A DNA stretch of 14,741 nt, from contig JBGTOF010000189.1 in the NCBI GenBank assembly GCA_041742695.1, positions 1 to 14,741 on the forward strand, written 5' to 3'. This document shows positions 1 through 7,107 of the stretch, piece after piece. A program made the translations under genes and the position numbers. The DNA comes from Kaiparowitsia sp041742695. GTDB taxonomy: Bacteria; Cyanobacteriota; Cyanobacteriia; Elainellales; Elainellaceae. Every line of letters begins with the position of its first letter. Position 1 is the stretch's first letter. Under the pieces are notes generated by a model that saw nothing but the letters and a program-made list of their open reading frames with translations, was not told the DNA's origin and ran no database searches.

Positions 1-585
1 ACACAGCCACCTGTCACTCCGCCCCGCGTTCCCAATAGTCGCATTGTGGTAGCCATCGACCCTGGACATGGCGGCATGGACCCCGGCGCCGTGGGCATCG
101 GCGGGCTCCGGGAAACCAACGTAGTCATGCCCATTAGTTTAGAAGTCGCGGCACTGCTAGAGCAGCAAGGCATCCAGGTAGTGCTAACGCGACGCGACGA
201 AAGTCGCACGGTAGATCTAGCCCCGCGCGTTCAGATTGCAGAAGCCGCTCGCGCCAATATCTTTGTTAGCATCCATGCCAATGCCATCAGCATGAGCCGT
301 CCTGATGTCAATGGCATCGAAACGTACTATGCATCGGAATCTGGGCGGATACTTGGACAATATATCCACAACAATATGATTCGTTCGACTGGGATGAACG
401 ATCGGGGGCTAAAGCGCGCTAATTTCTACGTGATTCGCAACACCTCGATGCCAGCTACGCTGCTAGAGGTGGGGTTTGTCACGGGCGCACAAGATGCCCC
501 TCGCCTTGCTAACCCGCAATTCCGCAGTCAACTGGCAGCGGCGATCGCCCAGGGCATTCTGCAATACGTGCAGCAAAACCCATAG
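1..585 (+). CDS. N-acetylmuramoyl-L-alanine amidase, catalytic domain (5' end outside window)
   Basis: This is an Amidase_3 (AmiC-type) zinc hydrolase, which cleaves the amide bond between N-acetylmuramic acid and L-Ala in peptidoglycan and serves daughter-cell separation in the periplasm. The expected zinc and catalytic residues are visible: His in DPGHGG (codon 67-69), Glu in RETN (112-114), His in SIHANA (274-276) and Glu in LLEVGF (466-468). The frame is open to base 1, so the GTG at 46 is internal and the gene begins upstream. The Pro-rich stretch encoded by bases 1-40 looks like the linker that usually joins an N-terminal AMIN domain to the catalytic domain in cyanobacteria. The domain is complete at its C-terminus. 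The next genes downstream are also envelope genes, consistent with a division role. Confidence 0.95.
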   Translation, partial: TQPPVTPPRVPNSRIVVAIDPGHGGMDPGAVGIGGLRETNVVMPISLEVAALLEQQGIQVVLTRRDESRTVDLAPRVQIAEAARANIFVSIHANAISMSRPDVNGIETYYASESGRILGQYIHNNMIRSTGMNDRGLKRANFYVIRNTSMPATLLEVGFVTGAQDAPRLANPQFRSQLAAAIAQGILQYVQQNP

Positions 586-640
586 CGCCACGCCCTCAAA
601 ACTAGACCCTAATGATACGTCAGGCCGGCAAATGCCTGAA

Positions 641-674
641 CCCGTGCTATCTGCGACACGGACAGCGCGGGTTT
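641..674 (+). terminator. Possible terminator after the amidase gene
   Basis: An 8-bp stem (641-648 with 664-671, one G-U pair) with a 15-nt loop is followed by TTT. It lies 56 bases after the amidase stop. The loop is long and the T-run short, so the call is weak. Confidence 0.3.
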
Positions 675-876
675 CCACGCTTTAGGCCAAGACTCCTGTG
701 AGAGAGCAGCTCGGAGCATCAGGAGTTGAGCAGACGCACCTATTCCGATTGAAATCCGATTGAGAAAAGAAATCTGACCCAAAAAGAGATCTGAGTTAAG
801 TTGCATCAAGTCAAACAATATGCGGTATAAAGGCGCTGAGCAGGAAAATATCGCTCCTATTTAGCAACCATCTAAA

Positions 877-975
877 GGGCACCTCGATTAATTGCCTCAT
901 TGATAATCTTGGGAGCCCAGAACCACTGGAATCTCATTGCCATTCTCAACAAGATTTGTATTTTTCGAGGTGCCC
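877..975. mobile_element. Short MITE-like element with 11-bp terminal inverted repeats
   Basis: The left end GGGCACCTCGA (877-887) is an exact inverted copy of the right end TCGAGGTGCCC (965-975). Both sides are flanked by TAAA (873-876 and 976-979), which would be a 4-bp target duplication. The 99-bp interior codes for nothing recognisable. The arrangement fits a non-autonomous relative of a DDE insertion sequence. I infer this from structure alone and cannot name the parent. Two short matched ends plus four flanking bases could occur by chance, hence the moderate confidence. Confidence 0.5.
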
Positions 976-1195
976 TAAAGGCAGATCTCGATCGCAACCC
1001 ATGCCATCAGTTACAGGATTCGGGGATGAGAACACAGGATGAGTTCTTCGATCCGAGTTATGTCCAAGGTATAGAGGAATTAATGCGCGGCTGCTGAGCT
1101 TTAGGCTAAATTGGTGGGAACTGGTTTGGGCTCCCCCGGCTGCATCTGCTGCGTGGTGCCAACTCGTTTCCAGAGCATTGTCGGGGCATGAATGT

Positions 1196-1205
1196 GTGTG
1201 AGGAG
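1196..1205 (+). promoter_or_regulatory. Ribosome binding site with possible Yfr1 sRNA pairing
   Basis: The bases GTGTGAGGAG include a strong Shine-Dalgarno (AGGAG, 1201-1205) placed 8 nt before the ATG at 1214. The same ten bases are the exact complement of ten of the eleven bases in the conserved unpaired core (ACUCCUCACAC) of the cyanobacterial small RNA Yfr1, which is known to repress porin mRNAs in Prochlorococcus by pairing at the start region. The Shine-Dalgarno is certain in kind; the Yfr1 pairing is inference. Confidence 0.45.
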
Positions 1206-1213
1206 AGATGGGA

Positions 1214-2131
1214 ATGACTGCTGCGCCGCAACCGATACGTCGAGATCTTCGAGGACGCTCTCGGCGATCGCTACCCTATGCACCCCCCGTCGAAAAAGAC
1301 AGCCATAGCAAAATTGCAATGTTTCCGCCGCTGCAAGATGCCATCGGAGACGCTGGGGTGATGACGGTGGCGGCTGCGGCTGCACCCTTAGCGCCTGTTG
1401 TAGCGCCCGTCTCACCGGCTAGGACTCAGCGCCCTCGCTCTGCCATGCCGCTAAATCAGCGACGATCGGCAGACGCTCGACCCGGCAGAAAGGATTTACG
1501 GAGTACATTGGCGGCATCGGATCCACGGGGGACGCGGTTTCAGCCCTCGTCAAAACAGGTTTATGCTCAACCTACAGCCCCCGCGTCGCTGGCCGTGCGA
1601 TCGCCCCAGAGCCCTCCGCTGCGGCCAGTCATTCCCGTCAACGCGACGCCCGTTCCGGCCTCAGCTCGACCCTTGGCTCAGCCGTCGGTGCCAGCCCCGG
1701 TAACGCGCACTATTAATACCACGGCAGTATCCACCCCAGTAAAGCCGCTGCCCAACCGAATGGCGCGGCCTCTGTGGTTGCGCTATTTGCTGCTGGGCCA
1801 GCGGCTGTCTACTCCGCTCACGCTGATGCTGATTGCAGGAGTATCCGTGATCTATGGCTGGATGGTGTATACCCAGCAGGCCTGGAGCCGCAGCTATTCT
1901 GAGTTAGAGCAACTCCAGCGGCAGGAGCGCCAGCTGTTATCGACCGATGAAGTGCTGAAGCATCAGCTAGCGGAGCAAGCGACTCAACCCGAGAGCGGCC
2001 TGGCTTTGCCCAATTTAGATAACACGTTGTTTTTGCCAGCCCCTGCCCCGCGGCCCCCGGTCAACGCAGCGCCAGCGATCGCCCCGTCTACCTACCCTTC
2101 TGCACCTGTGTCGAAGCCACTTGGGTATTAG
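1214..2131 (+). CDS. Single-pass membrane protein with periplasmic coiled coil, FtsL-like candidate
   Basis: I recognise no named family. The 305-residue product (from Met at 1214) has a long cytoplasmic part of about 195 residues rich in Pro, Ala and Arg, one membrane helix (about residues 201-221), a short heptad-like segment with regular Leu (about 226-256, around ELEQLQRQERQLL), and a Pro-rich tail of about 45 residues. The start at 1214 is preferred over the ATG at 1208 because AGGAG at 1201-1205 is 8 nt away from 1214 but only 2 nt from 1208. It lies 145 bp upstream of ftsI on the same strand. In many bacteria that place is taken by ftsL, which encodes a small protein with one membrane helix and a periplasmic coiled coil. 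That analogy is inferred from topology and position; the long N-tail is unlike classical FtsL. Confidence 0.8.
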   Translation: MTAAPQPIRRDLRGRSRRSLPYAPPVEKDSHSKIAMFPPLQDAIGDAGVMTVAAAAAPLAPVVAPVSPARTQRPRSAMPLNQRRSADARPGRKDLRSTLAASDPRGTRFQPSSKQVYAQPTAPASLAVRSPQSPPLRPVIPVNATPVPASARPLAQPSVPAPVTRTINTTAVSTPVKPLPNRMARPLWLRYLLLGQRLSTPLTLMLIAGVSVIYGWMVYTQQAWSRSYSELEQLQRQERQLLSTDEVLKHQLAEQATQPESGLALPNLDNTLFLPAPAPRPPVNAAPAIAPSTYPSAPVSKPLGY

Positions 2132-2197
2132 GAATGCGTGACCCTGCGTTTTCTCTTTTCCCTCGCCAGCCGACCCGCGCCGTTAGGTTACGGCTCC

Positions 2198-2220
2198 AGC
2201 TCACGACTCTAGCTCACGAC
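2198..2220. repeat. Two direct copies of AGCTCACGAC, 13-bp period
   Basis: AGCTCACGAC occurs at 2198-2207 and 2211-2220, in the 145-bp gap just upstream of ftsI. It may be a regulator site or a small slippage duplication; nothing here decides between them. Confidence 0.5.
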
Positions 2221-2276
2221 ACGCGCACGCTTCATCCGTTATTGATGCCGGGTAATGCAGGGGCTAAACAATTGCC

Positions 2277-4388
2277 ATGACGATATTTGAACCTCCTTCT
2301 CCTGGCGATCGCCCCACCCATCGCCGCCGTGGCGCAGGGCCAGCCCCGAGAACCTTAGCTCAGCCGCGCAGGCAACTGCACAGGCCAACCTGGGGCGAAC
2401 GGGCCAAGCGACGTCTGCGTCAGATGTTGATCTCTAGCATGAGCACGACTGCAAAACGGAATCAGCAGTTGCAGCGTTCCCCTGTTCGCCATCCCTCGGC
2501 TCTTGCACTTTACTCTACCCGGCGACCTGTCAGACGGCCCGTAGAGCAGTCTCTTAGGTCTCGTCGTCCTGCGGCCATGCGTAGGGCGATCGCCCCACGC
2601 CAGTTGGTGCGTCAGCGCCCGATTCGCTTCCGCCTGCTGCTGGTGTGGGGTGTGCTGGCATTCAGCATCTTAGGGTTAGCGGTTAACCTATTTCGCCTGC
2701 AAATTTTGGACGCTCCGGCTCTACAGGCGAGAGCCGCCGCTCAGCAGACTCGCTATGTGGTTCCTCGGTTGCCGCGTCGTCCTATTATTGACAGTCGGGG
2801 TAACCTGCTGGCGATTGACCAGCCCGTCTATACGCTCTATGCTCATCCCACCCTGTTTAAGCAATCGGCTGAGGCGATCGCCCCGCTGGTTGCGCCCATC
2901 ATCAAGCAGCAGCCCCAAGCGGTGTATCAAGCCCTCAACAGCGCAGAAAGTGGCATTGAGCTAGCCTATACCGTGTCAGAAGATGCAGCCGATCGCCTCC
3001 GCGCACTTCAGATTGATGGGCTAGAGCTGATCGAGCGAGAGCAGCGACTCTATCCCCAGCAAGATTTGCTGGCAGAGATTGTGGGCTATGTAAATGCCGA
3101 TCGTCAGCCCCAAGCCGGTGTGGAATTTAGCCAACGGCAAGCGTTGGAGCGTCCCATGCGAGAGCGGGGACGCTATTTGAGCCAGCGCGGCAACGGGGCG
3201 CTGTTGCCCAATAATGTACCCCGCACGTTTTTTCAACAGGATAACTTGAGTCTGAAACTCACTGTAGATAGTGCCCTGCAGCGGATTGTGCGTGACGCGC
3301 TGCGACAATCGATGCAGCAGTTCAGTGCCAAGCGGGGTGCAGTGGTGGTGATGGATGTTCACAGCGGTGCTATTCGCTCGCTGATTTCTGAACCCAGCTA
3401 TGACCCCAACCAATACTTCTCATATGATTTGGAGCACATGCGGAATTGGCCTGTGGCCGATACGATGGAGCCGGGCTCAACCTTTAAGCCCATTAATGTG
3501 GCGATCGCCCTAGAGTCTGGTGCCGTGTCTGCCACAGATAGCTTCAATGACGAGGGGCAAATTATGGTGGGGCCGTGGCCCATCCAGAACAACGACTACA
3601 GCTATGCCGGAGCCAGAGGCGTGCAGTCGGTGACTGAAATTGTGCAGCACTCGAGCAACGTAGGCATGGTACGGATGATGCAGCGGCTCACCGCCCAAGA
3701 CTATTACACCTGGCTCGAAAAAATTGGGCTCGGGAAGACCTCAGGCATTGACCTGCCGTTTGAGTCGCCGAGCTATATCAAATCCCAAGATCAGTTCTTA
3801 AACGACCCGGTTGAGGCGGCGACCACCGCGTTTGGGCAGGGGTTCACCATCAATGCAATGCAATTAGTGCAGCTCCACAGTGCGATCGCCAATGGCGGTT
3901 ATCTCGTGACGCCTCATCTCGTCGATGGACTCTATGACGCTAAGGGCGATCGCTACTGGCAGCCGACGCGCCCCGAGCAGCAGCGCATCTTCTCAGCAGA
4001 GACGACTCAAGCCGTGCTTTCGACGATGGAGGCAGCCGTTGAGGATGGCACCGGCACCGTCGCCCAAATTGACGGCTATCGCATCGCCGGCAAAACGGGC
4101 ACCGCCCAGAAAGCCAGCGAACAGGGGGGCTATCTCGACAATGCTAGAATCACCAGCTTTGTCAGCATCTTTCCGTCAGATGCGCCTCGCTATGCCATTT
4201 TGGTGGTGGTGGATGAACCGCAGGGAGCAGACGCCTATGGGTCTACGGTGGCGGCTCCTGTCTCGCGGGTCGTGATGGAAGTACTGGCGGCAACAGACGG
4301 CATTTCGCCGACCCTTCCTCTCTCTGGCTCTGACGCTGAGGCCGACGCAGAAGCAACTGAAGCATCCGAAGCATCCGAAACTTTTTGA
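2277..4388 (+). CDS. ftsI: Penicillin-binding protein FtsI/PBP2-type septal transpeptidase
   Basis: This class B penicillin-binding protein forms the 4-3 cross-links of septal peptidoglycan from the periplasmic side of the inner membrane. The 703-residue product has a cytoplasmic tail of about 117 residues, one membrane helix (about 118-140), a dimerisation/pedestal domain (about 160-310) and a transpeptidase domain (about 330-660). The active-site motifs are all present: STFK with the nucleophile Ser401 and Lys404, SSN at 459-461, and KTG at 606-608. The C-terminus after about 670 is an acidic Ala/Glu/Asp/Ser tail. The N-tail is much longer than the few tens of residues common in FtsI, and is dense in Arg and Pro. 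The gene follows the FtsL-like candidate. No strong Shine-Dalgarno precedes the ATG at 2277. Confidence 0.95.
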   Translation: MTIFEPPSPGDRPTHRRRGAGPAPRTLAQPRRQLHRPTWGERAKRRLRQMLISSMSTTAKRNQQLQRSPVRHPSALALYSTRRPVRRPVEQSLRSRRPAAMRRAIAPRQLVRQRPIRFRLLLVWGVLAFSILGLAVNLFRLQILDAPALQARAAAQQTRYVVPRLPRRPIIDSRGNLLAIDQPVYTLYAHPTLFKQSAEAIAPLVAPIIKQQPQAVYQALNSAESGIELAYTVSEDAADRLRALQIDGLELIEREQRLYPQQDLLAEIVGYVNADRQPQAGVEFSQRQALERPMRERGRYLSQRGNGALLPNNVPRTFFQQDNLSLKLTVDSALQRIVRDALRQSMQQFSAKRGAVVVMDVHSGAIRSLISEPSYDPNQYFSYDLEHMRNWPVADTMEPGSTFKPINVAIALESGAVSATDSFNDEGQIMVGPWPIQNNDYSYAGARGVQSVTEIVQHSSNVGMVRMMQRLTAQDYYTWLEKIGLGKTSGIDLPFESPSYIKSQDQFLNDPVEAATTAFGQGFTINAMQLVQLHSAIANGGYLVTPHLVDGLYDAKGDRYWQPTRPEQQRIFSAETTQAVLSTMEAAVEDGTGTVAQIDGYRIAGKTGTAQKASEQGGYLDNARITSFVSIFPSDAPRYAILVVVDEPQGADAYGSTVAAPVSRVVMEVLAATDGISPTLPLSGSDAEADAEATEASEASETF

Positions 4389-4433
4389 TCCGCTACTCGT
4401 CCGTAAGGATAGCAGCGTCAGCCCTCTACCCTA

Positions 4434-4469
4434 GGGCGTCTTATTGCAATGTGCTGCAATAAGACGCCC
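4434..4469 (+). terminator. Strong hairpin after ftsI
   Basis: A perfect 15-bp stem (4434-4448 with 4455-4469) with a 6-nt loop lies 46 bases after the ftsI stop. No T-run follows, as is common for cyanobacterial 3' hairpins, so it may terminate transcription or only stabilise the mRNA end. Confidence 0.65.
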
Positions 4470-4550
4470 CAGGCAGGATGGCAACAGCCAGGTTAGTGGC
4501 AGACAATGCAGGAGATATCAAAGATTCACAGCGGCTAGGAGATGAGTGGT

Positions 4551-5084
4551 ATGGCATGGCGTTGGAAGGTAGGACTGGCAGCGATCGCCGGGGTATTGTT
4601 TTCGGCATCAGGGGCGATGGCCGCCGATGAGATCATTCTCAAATACGGCCCATTTCGCCAGTCGGTGGCGGTGGAAGACTTGAACCAGCTGGCTGAAACT
4701 GGAGAAGCGACCCCACGACTGCGACGGTTCTTGAGCCGCGCAAACCAAACTCCTGAGGAAGTGCAAAGGGCGCTAACGCAACAGCTGACGATGGATGTAG
4801 TGACGGCTGACCGCATCCTCAACCATCCCCTGGCAACGCCCGCCCTTGAGCAAGTGGGTGAGGTGATTTATCCCAATGCTCGCACGACAGCTATGCAGGC
4901 GATGCGAGCGGCCATTGTGCTGTCTGCCAGTAACGGCGGCACTGTGACCCCGATTGAGATCATCAATAACTATCCCACCCGCCGCGTTTTTGTAGAGGGC
5001 GATCGCCTGGTTGAGACCTTTCAGCAGTTTGGCTCAATTCAGCAGCGCGTCAGCGATTTGTTGGGTGTGTTGCGACGGTTCTAG
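4551..5084 (+). CDS. Exported DUF1400-domain protein
   Basis: The product (177 residues) begins with a clear signal peptide: basic MAWRWK, a hydrophobic core, and an AMA cleavage site near residue 24. The mature part, starting near DEIILKYGPF, matches the DUF1400 domain I know from cyanobacteria, which often sits before an alpha/beta-hydrolase fold. Here there is no hydrolase part: the protein ends after the helical domain, with no GxSxG motif. The start at 4551 is chosen over the ATG at 4542 because the Shine-Dalgarno TAGGAG (4536-4541) touches 4542 but is 9 nt from 4551. The gene stands between two strong hairpins, so it is probably a single transcription unit. Function is unknown; export to the periplasm or outside is inferred. 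Confidence 0.88.
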   Translation: MAWRWKVGLAAIAGVLFSASGAMAADEIILKYGPFRQSVAVEDLNQLAETGEATPRLRRFLSRANQTPEEVQRALTQQLTMDVVTADRILNHPLATPALEQVGEVIYPNARTTAMQAMRAAIVLSASNGGTVTPIEIINNYPTRRVFVEGDRLVETFQQFGSIQQRVSDLLGVLRRF

Positions 5085-5106
5085 AACGTGTTTTATCCGC
5101 ATGACA

Positions 5107-5144
5107 AAATAGCGGCAGGAAGTTTCATCTTCCTGCCGCTATTT
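5107..5144. terminator. Bidirectional terminator between convergent genes
   Basis: A perfect 16-bp stem (5107-5122 with 5129-5144) with the 6-nt loop TTTCAT starts 22 bases after the DUF1400 stop and precedes the 3' end of the - strand gene ending at 5186. The stem has an A-rich left foot and T-rich right foot, so it can act in both directions. Confidence 0.85.
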
Positions 5145-5185
5145 GTGTGGCTAATCATGGTTTAGCAAATCAGAGGCTAAGAACC

Positions 5186-5386
5186 CTAGTAAGCTAACGT
5201 TTCTAGCGTTTCTTTTAGATAGCGGCTAACGCACTGATCAAGCGATAGCTCGCGCATCTCGGCATCATTGAGTGTTTCTAACTGCCAGCGCTTAAAGCCA
5301 GAACTTGTGGCGATCGCCTGCTTTAAGCTGTTCCAAATTTCTTGATCGTTGGGTTGCGCGTTTCGAGAAGCTGAGAAAGACGCCAT
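5186..5386 (-). CDS. Small protein of unknown function (66 aa)
   Basis: The frame has a good Shine-Dalgarno (GAGGA, 5 nt before the ATG) and its own terminator-like hairpin downstream, so I take it as a real gene. The product is soluble, with no membrane segment or signal peptide. It has a central segment resembling a helix with aromatic residues (IWNSLKQAIATSSGFKRW) and a C-terminal amphipathic helix ending in YLKETLETLAY. The pattern resembles small conserved cyanobacterial proteins I have seen, but I cannot name a family or function. The two flanking genes have no clear functional link to it. Confidence 0.7.
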   Translation of the reverse strand: MASFSASRNAQPNDQEIWNSLKQAIATSSGFKRWQLETLNDAEMRELSLDQCVSRYLKETLETLAY

Positions 5387-5500
5387 AGAATCCTCGTGGG
5401 TCGTGTGATGGGGTGAGCGAGACGGAGGTGCAGTCTACTTTCAAGATAACCTATACATCTCAAGATACTGTGTTATCCAACACCAACCCTAGATTTGCGA

Positions 5501-6790
5501 TTAGCCCTTCGGGCTCTCGTCGCTAGGTTGAGGGCGAGGCTCTGGTGAGTTGTCTGACGTAGCATCAGATGTTAATTCAGAAGTGTTATCAGCAGGCTGC
5601 TCTGCATAGAGGCCCGACATCTCACCATCTGTTCTATCTGCAGAACCATCAGGTACAGAATGAGGCTCCGCGTCCGGAGTCTCTAACGAATCCTGATTTA
5701 TCACCCAGGACGTATCCGCTTCGTCGTGATCCAACGCCTGAACCTCTGCCGGGTCTGCTGTCTCACTGAGAGCCGCTGTCTCCGCATTAATGGCCCCATC
5801 GATTGACGGGTCAGTCAATGGCGGTGAGTCTATCTCTTGAGGCGGCATTTCACCCTCGGGAGTTGCAGGCTCTAAAGCTTCCTCAGGTGCATGTTCAGGT
5901 GCAGATATAGTCTGATCAGACTGTTCAAACCCTAGCTCGAGAGGCGGCACTGGATAGGTCTCTAGGACGGTTTCTGGCGCGTCGGCTGACGTTGCTTCTG
6001 AGCCTAGCTCTGCGTCTGAGTCTACGCCCATAGCAGAACTGTCACCCTTAGTCGATGCAGGTGATGCCGATGGCAGCGGCTCATCCTGAGGGGTCGCAGC
6101 AGCATCATCCCAAGGGGATTCACCAGCGCTCCAGCTGGGTGAGGCTGCTGGCTTAGATTGCGCTGTAGACATTGGGGACGACGGGCTAGGGGCTAGCTTG
6201 GGCTCTACCACTAACGGCGGTAGCAGGTGCGCTAACCGCCAGCCCAGAGTGGTGAAATCTTTGGGGATCTGATCGGGAGGATAGGGCGTAAGTTTGGCAG
6301 CGGAAGCATCGGAAACGACGAGAACACGCCCTGCGCTGGCGGCGATTTGCAGCAGCAGATTGCTTAGAAAGAAGGCGATCGCCCCCAGCCCTAACCCAGT
6401 CCATCGGCTGCGACTCGGTGCAGCCGAAGCGATCAGGGGCGCAGCTTGGTAAATTTTCCACAGCAGCACCAGCATCAGAACGGCAACGGCGATCGCCACC
6501 AGCTGCGTTTGGAACGACTTGAGGGGTCGCAGCGCCCGCTGCTGCTGCTCCGTTAGCTCAGACGGCTTAAGGCACACCGCATAGAGGCTATAGAAATTAA
6601 ACGGACGCTGCCACTGCAACCAGAGCGGCGCAGCGATGCCCGCTATCCCCACCAGCAGCACCTCCAACGGCACCGGCAAGACAGGATCTCCCGTTGCCAG
6701 CCCCAGCGCACAGACCTCTAGGCAAAGGGGCACCGCCGCCGCACCTGCTAGATGAATCCACAGGTAGGGATCAGACCAGAAAGAGCGCAT
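5501..6790 (-). CDS. Low-complexity-tail membrane protein
   Basis: The 429-residue product starts MRSFWSDPYLWIHLAG, as in a cyanobacterial family annotated as 'low-complexity tail membrane protein'. Four membrane helices are visible (about 11-33, 39-59, 95-115 and 131-153). They are followed by a conserved juxtamembrane stretch to about 200 and then a tail of about 230 residues made mostly of Ser, Pro, Glu, Asp, Thr and Ala, acidic and without predicted fold. The ATG at 6790 is the start because GAGGTG lies 6 nt before it and the family begins there; the frame stays open upstream to a TTG at 6907, inside an inserted MITE. Function is unknown. A structural or scaffold role of the disordered tail is speculation. 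Confidence 0.88.
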   Translation of the reverse strand: MRSFWSDPYLWIHLAGAAAVPLCLEVCALGLATGDPVLPVPLEVLLVGIAGIAAPLWLQWQRPFNFYSLYAVCLKPSELTEQQQRALRPLKSFQTQLVAIAVAVLMLVLLWKIYQAAPLIASAAPSRSRWTGLGLGAIAFFLSNLLLQIAASAGRVLVVSDASAAKLTPYPPDQIPKDFTTLGWRLAHLLPPLVVEPKLAPSPSSPMSTAQSKPAASPSWSAGESPWDDAAATPQDEPLPSASPASTKGDSSAMGVDSDAELGSEATSADAPETVLETYPVPPLELGFEQSDQTISAPEHAPEEALEPATPEGEMPPQEIDSPPLTDPSIDGAINAETAALSETADPAEVQALDHDEADTSWVINQDSLETPDAEPHSVPDGSADRTDGEMSGLYAEQPADNTSELTSDATSDNSPEPRPQPSDESPKG

Positions 6791-6839
6791 TGTTGTCACC
6801 TCGGCTACCACTGCCATCCTACAGCGGTTTGCGCCTGGC

Positions 6840-6986
6840 GGCGTTGCTGAATACAAGTATGATTTGCCCCCCCAGTCCCCCAATTTTGGGGGGAGACAGA
6901 GTCTCAAAGTCCCCAGAATTGGGGGATTTAGGGAGCCATGCAGAGTCTAGAGGTTTTGCCGGTTCATATCTCGATTCAGCAACGCC
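6840..6986. mobile_element. 147-bp MITE with 13-bp perfect ends and 8-bp target duplication
   Basis: The left end GGCGTTGCTGAAT (6840-6852) is matched exactly in reverse by ATTCAGCAACGCC (6974-6986). The pairing continues through TATGA to about 23 bp with four mismatches. The octamer CGCCTGGC lies directly outside both ends (6832-6839 and 6987-6994), a perfect target-site duplication. The interior carries two C-run/G-run palindromes (near 6875-6893 and 6910-6926) and no transposase. It is therefore a non-autonomous element moved by a transposase supplied elsewhere. The ends resemble those I associate with IS5/IS903-like elements, but the family is not settled. Its left edge is about 50 bp upstream of the membrane-protein ATG. 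Confidence 0.9.
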
Positions 6987-7107
6987 CGCCTGGCTTAATG
7001 GAGGCCAGATTCAAAGGACTGTCCCGTCCTGGAAGAGAGCCTGAAGGGGTATGCGCGGAACAGCTTCTCTGTGAATGAGCGACACTCGTGGAATGCACCA
7101 GTGGCGC

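Larger units (their letters stand above)
586..1195. other. Gene-poor spacer between the amidase and the FtsL-like gene
   Basis: I see no convincing coding region here. Short open frames lack family features and good start sites. The stretch contains a possible terminator (641-674) and a short inverted-repeat-bounded element (877-975). The promoter for the next gene presumably lies after the element, but I could not place a clear -35/-10 pair. Confidence 0.6.

Noticed and set aside
900..1097. A 65-codon + strand open frame
   Set aside because: It begins inside the inverted-repeat element at 877-975, has no ribosome binding site, and its product resembles nothing known. It is most likely a chance frame.
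1170..1215. A copy of the Yfr1 RNA gene on the - strand
   Set aside because: The - strand carries most of the Yfr1 core, but the flanking stem-loops and T-run of a real Yfr1 gene are absent. The + strand target-site reading is more sensible.
5503..5515. AGCCCTTCGGGCT hairpin as terminator of the membrane-protein gene
   Set aside because: It has only a 5-bp stem with a 3-nt loop, overlaps the last codons, and is not followed by a T-run on the - strand.
6874..6926. C-run/G-run palindromes as a transcription terminator
   Set aside because: They lie inside a mobile element bounded by a target duplication, so they are part of the element rather than a dedicated terminator for the photolyase-family gene, though they could act as one by chance.
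6694..7044. A + strand open frame of 116 codons across the MITE
   Set aside because: It runs antisense to the start of the membrane-protein gene and through the inserted element. The composition is Pro/Ser-rich noise from the C-run and G-run palindromes.
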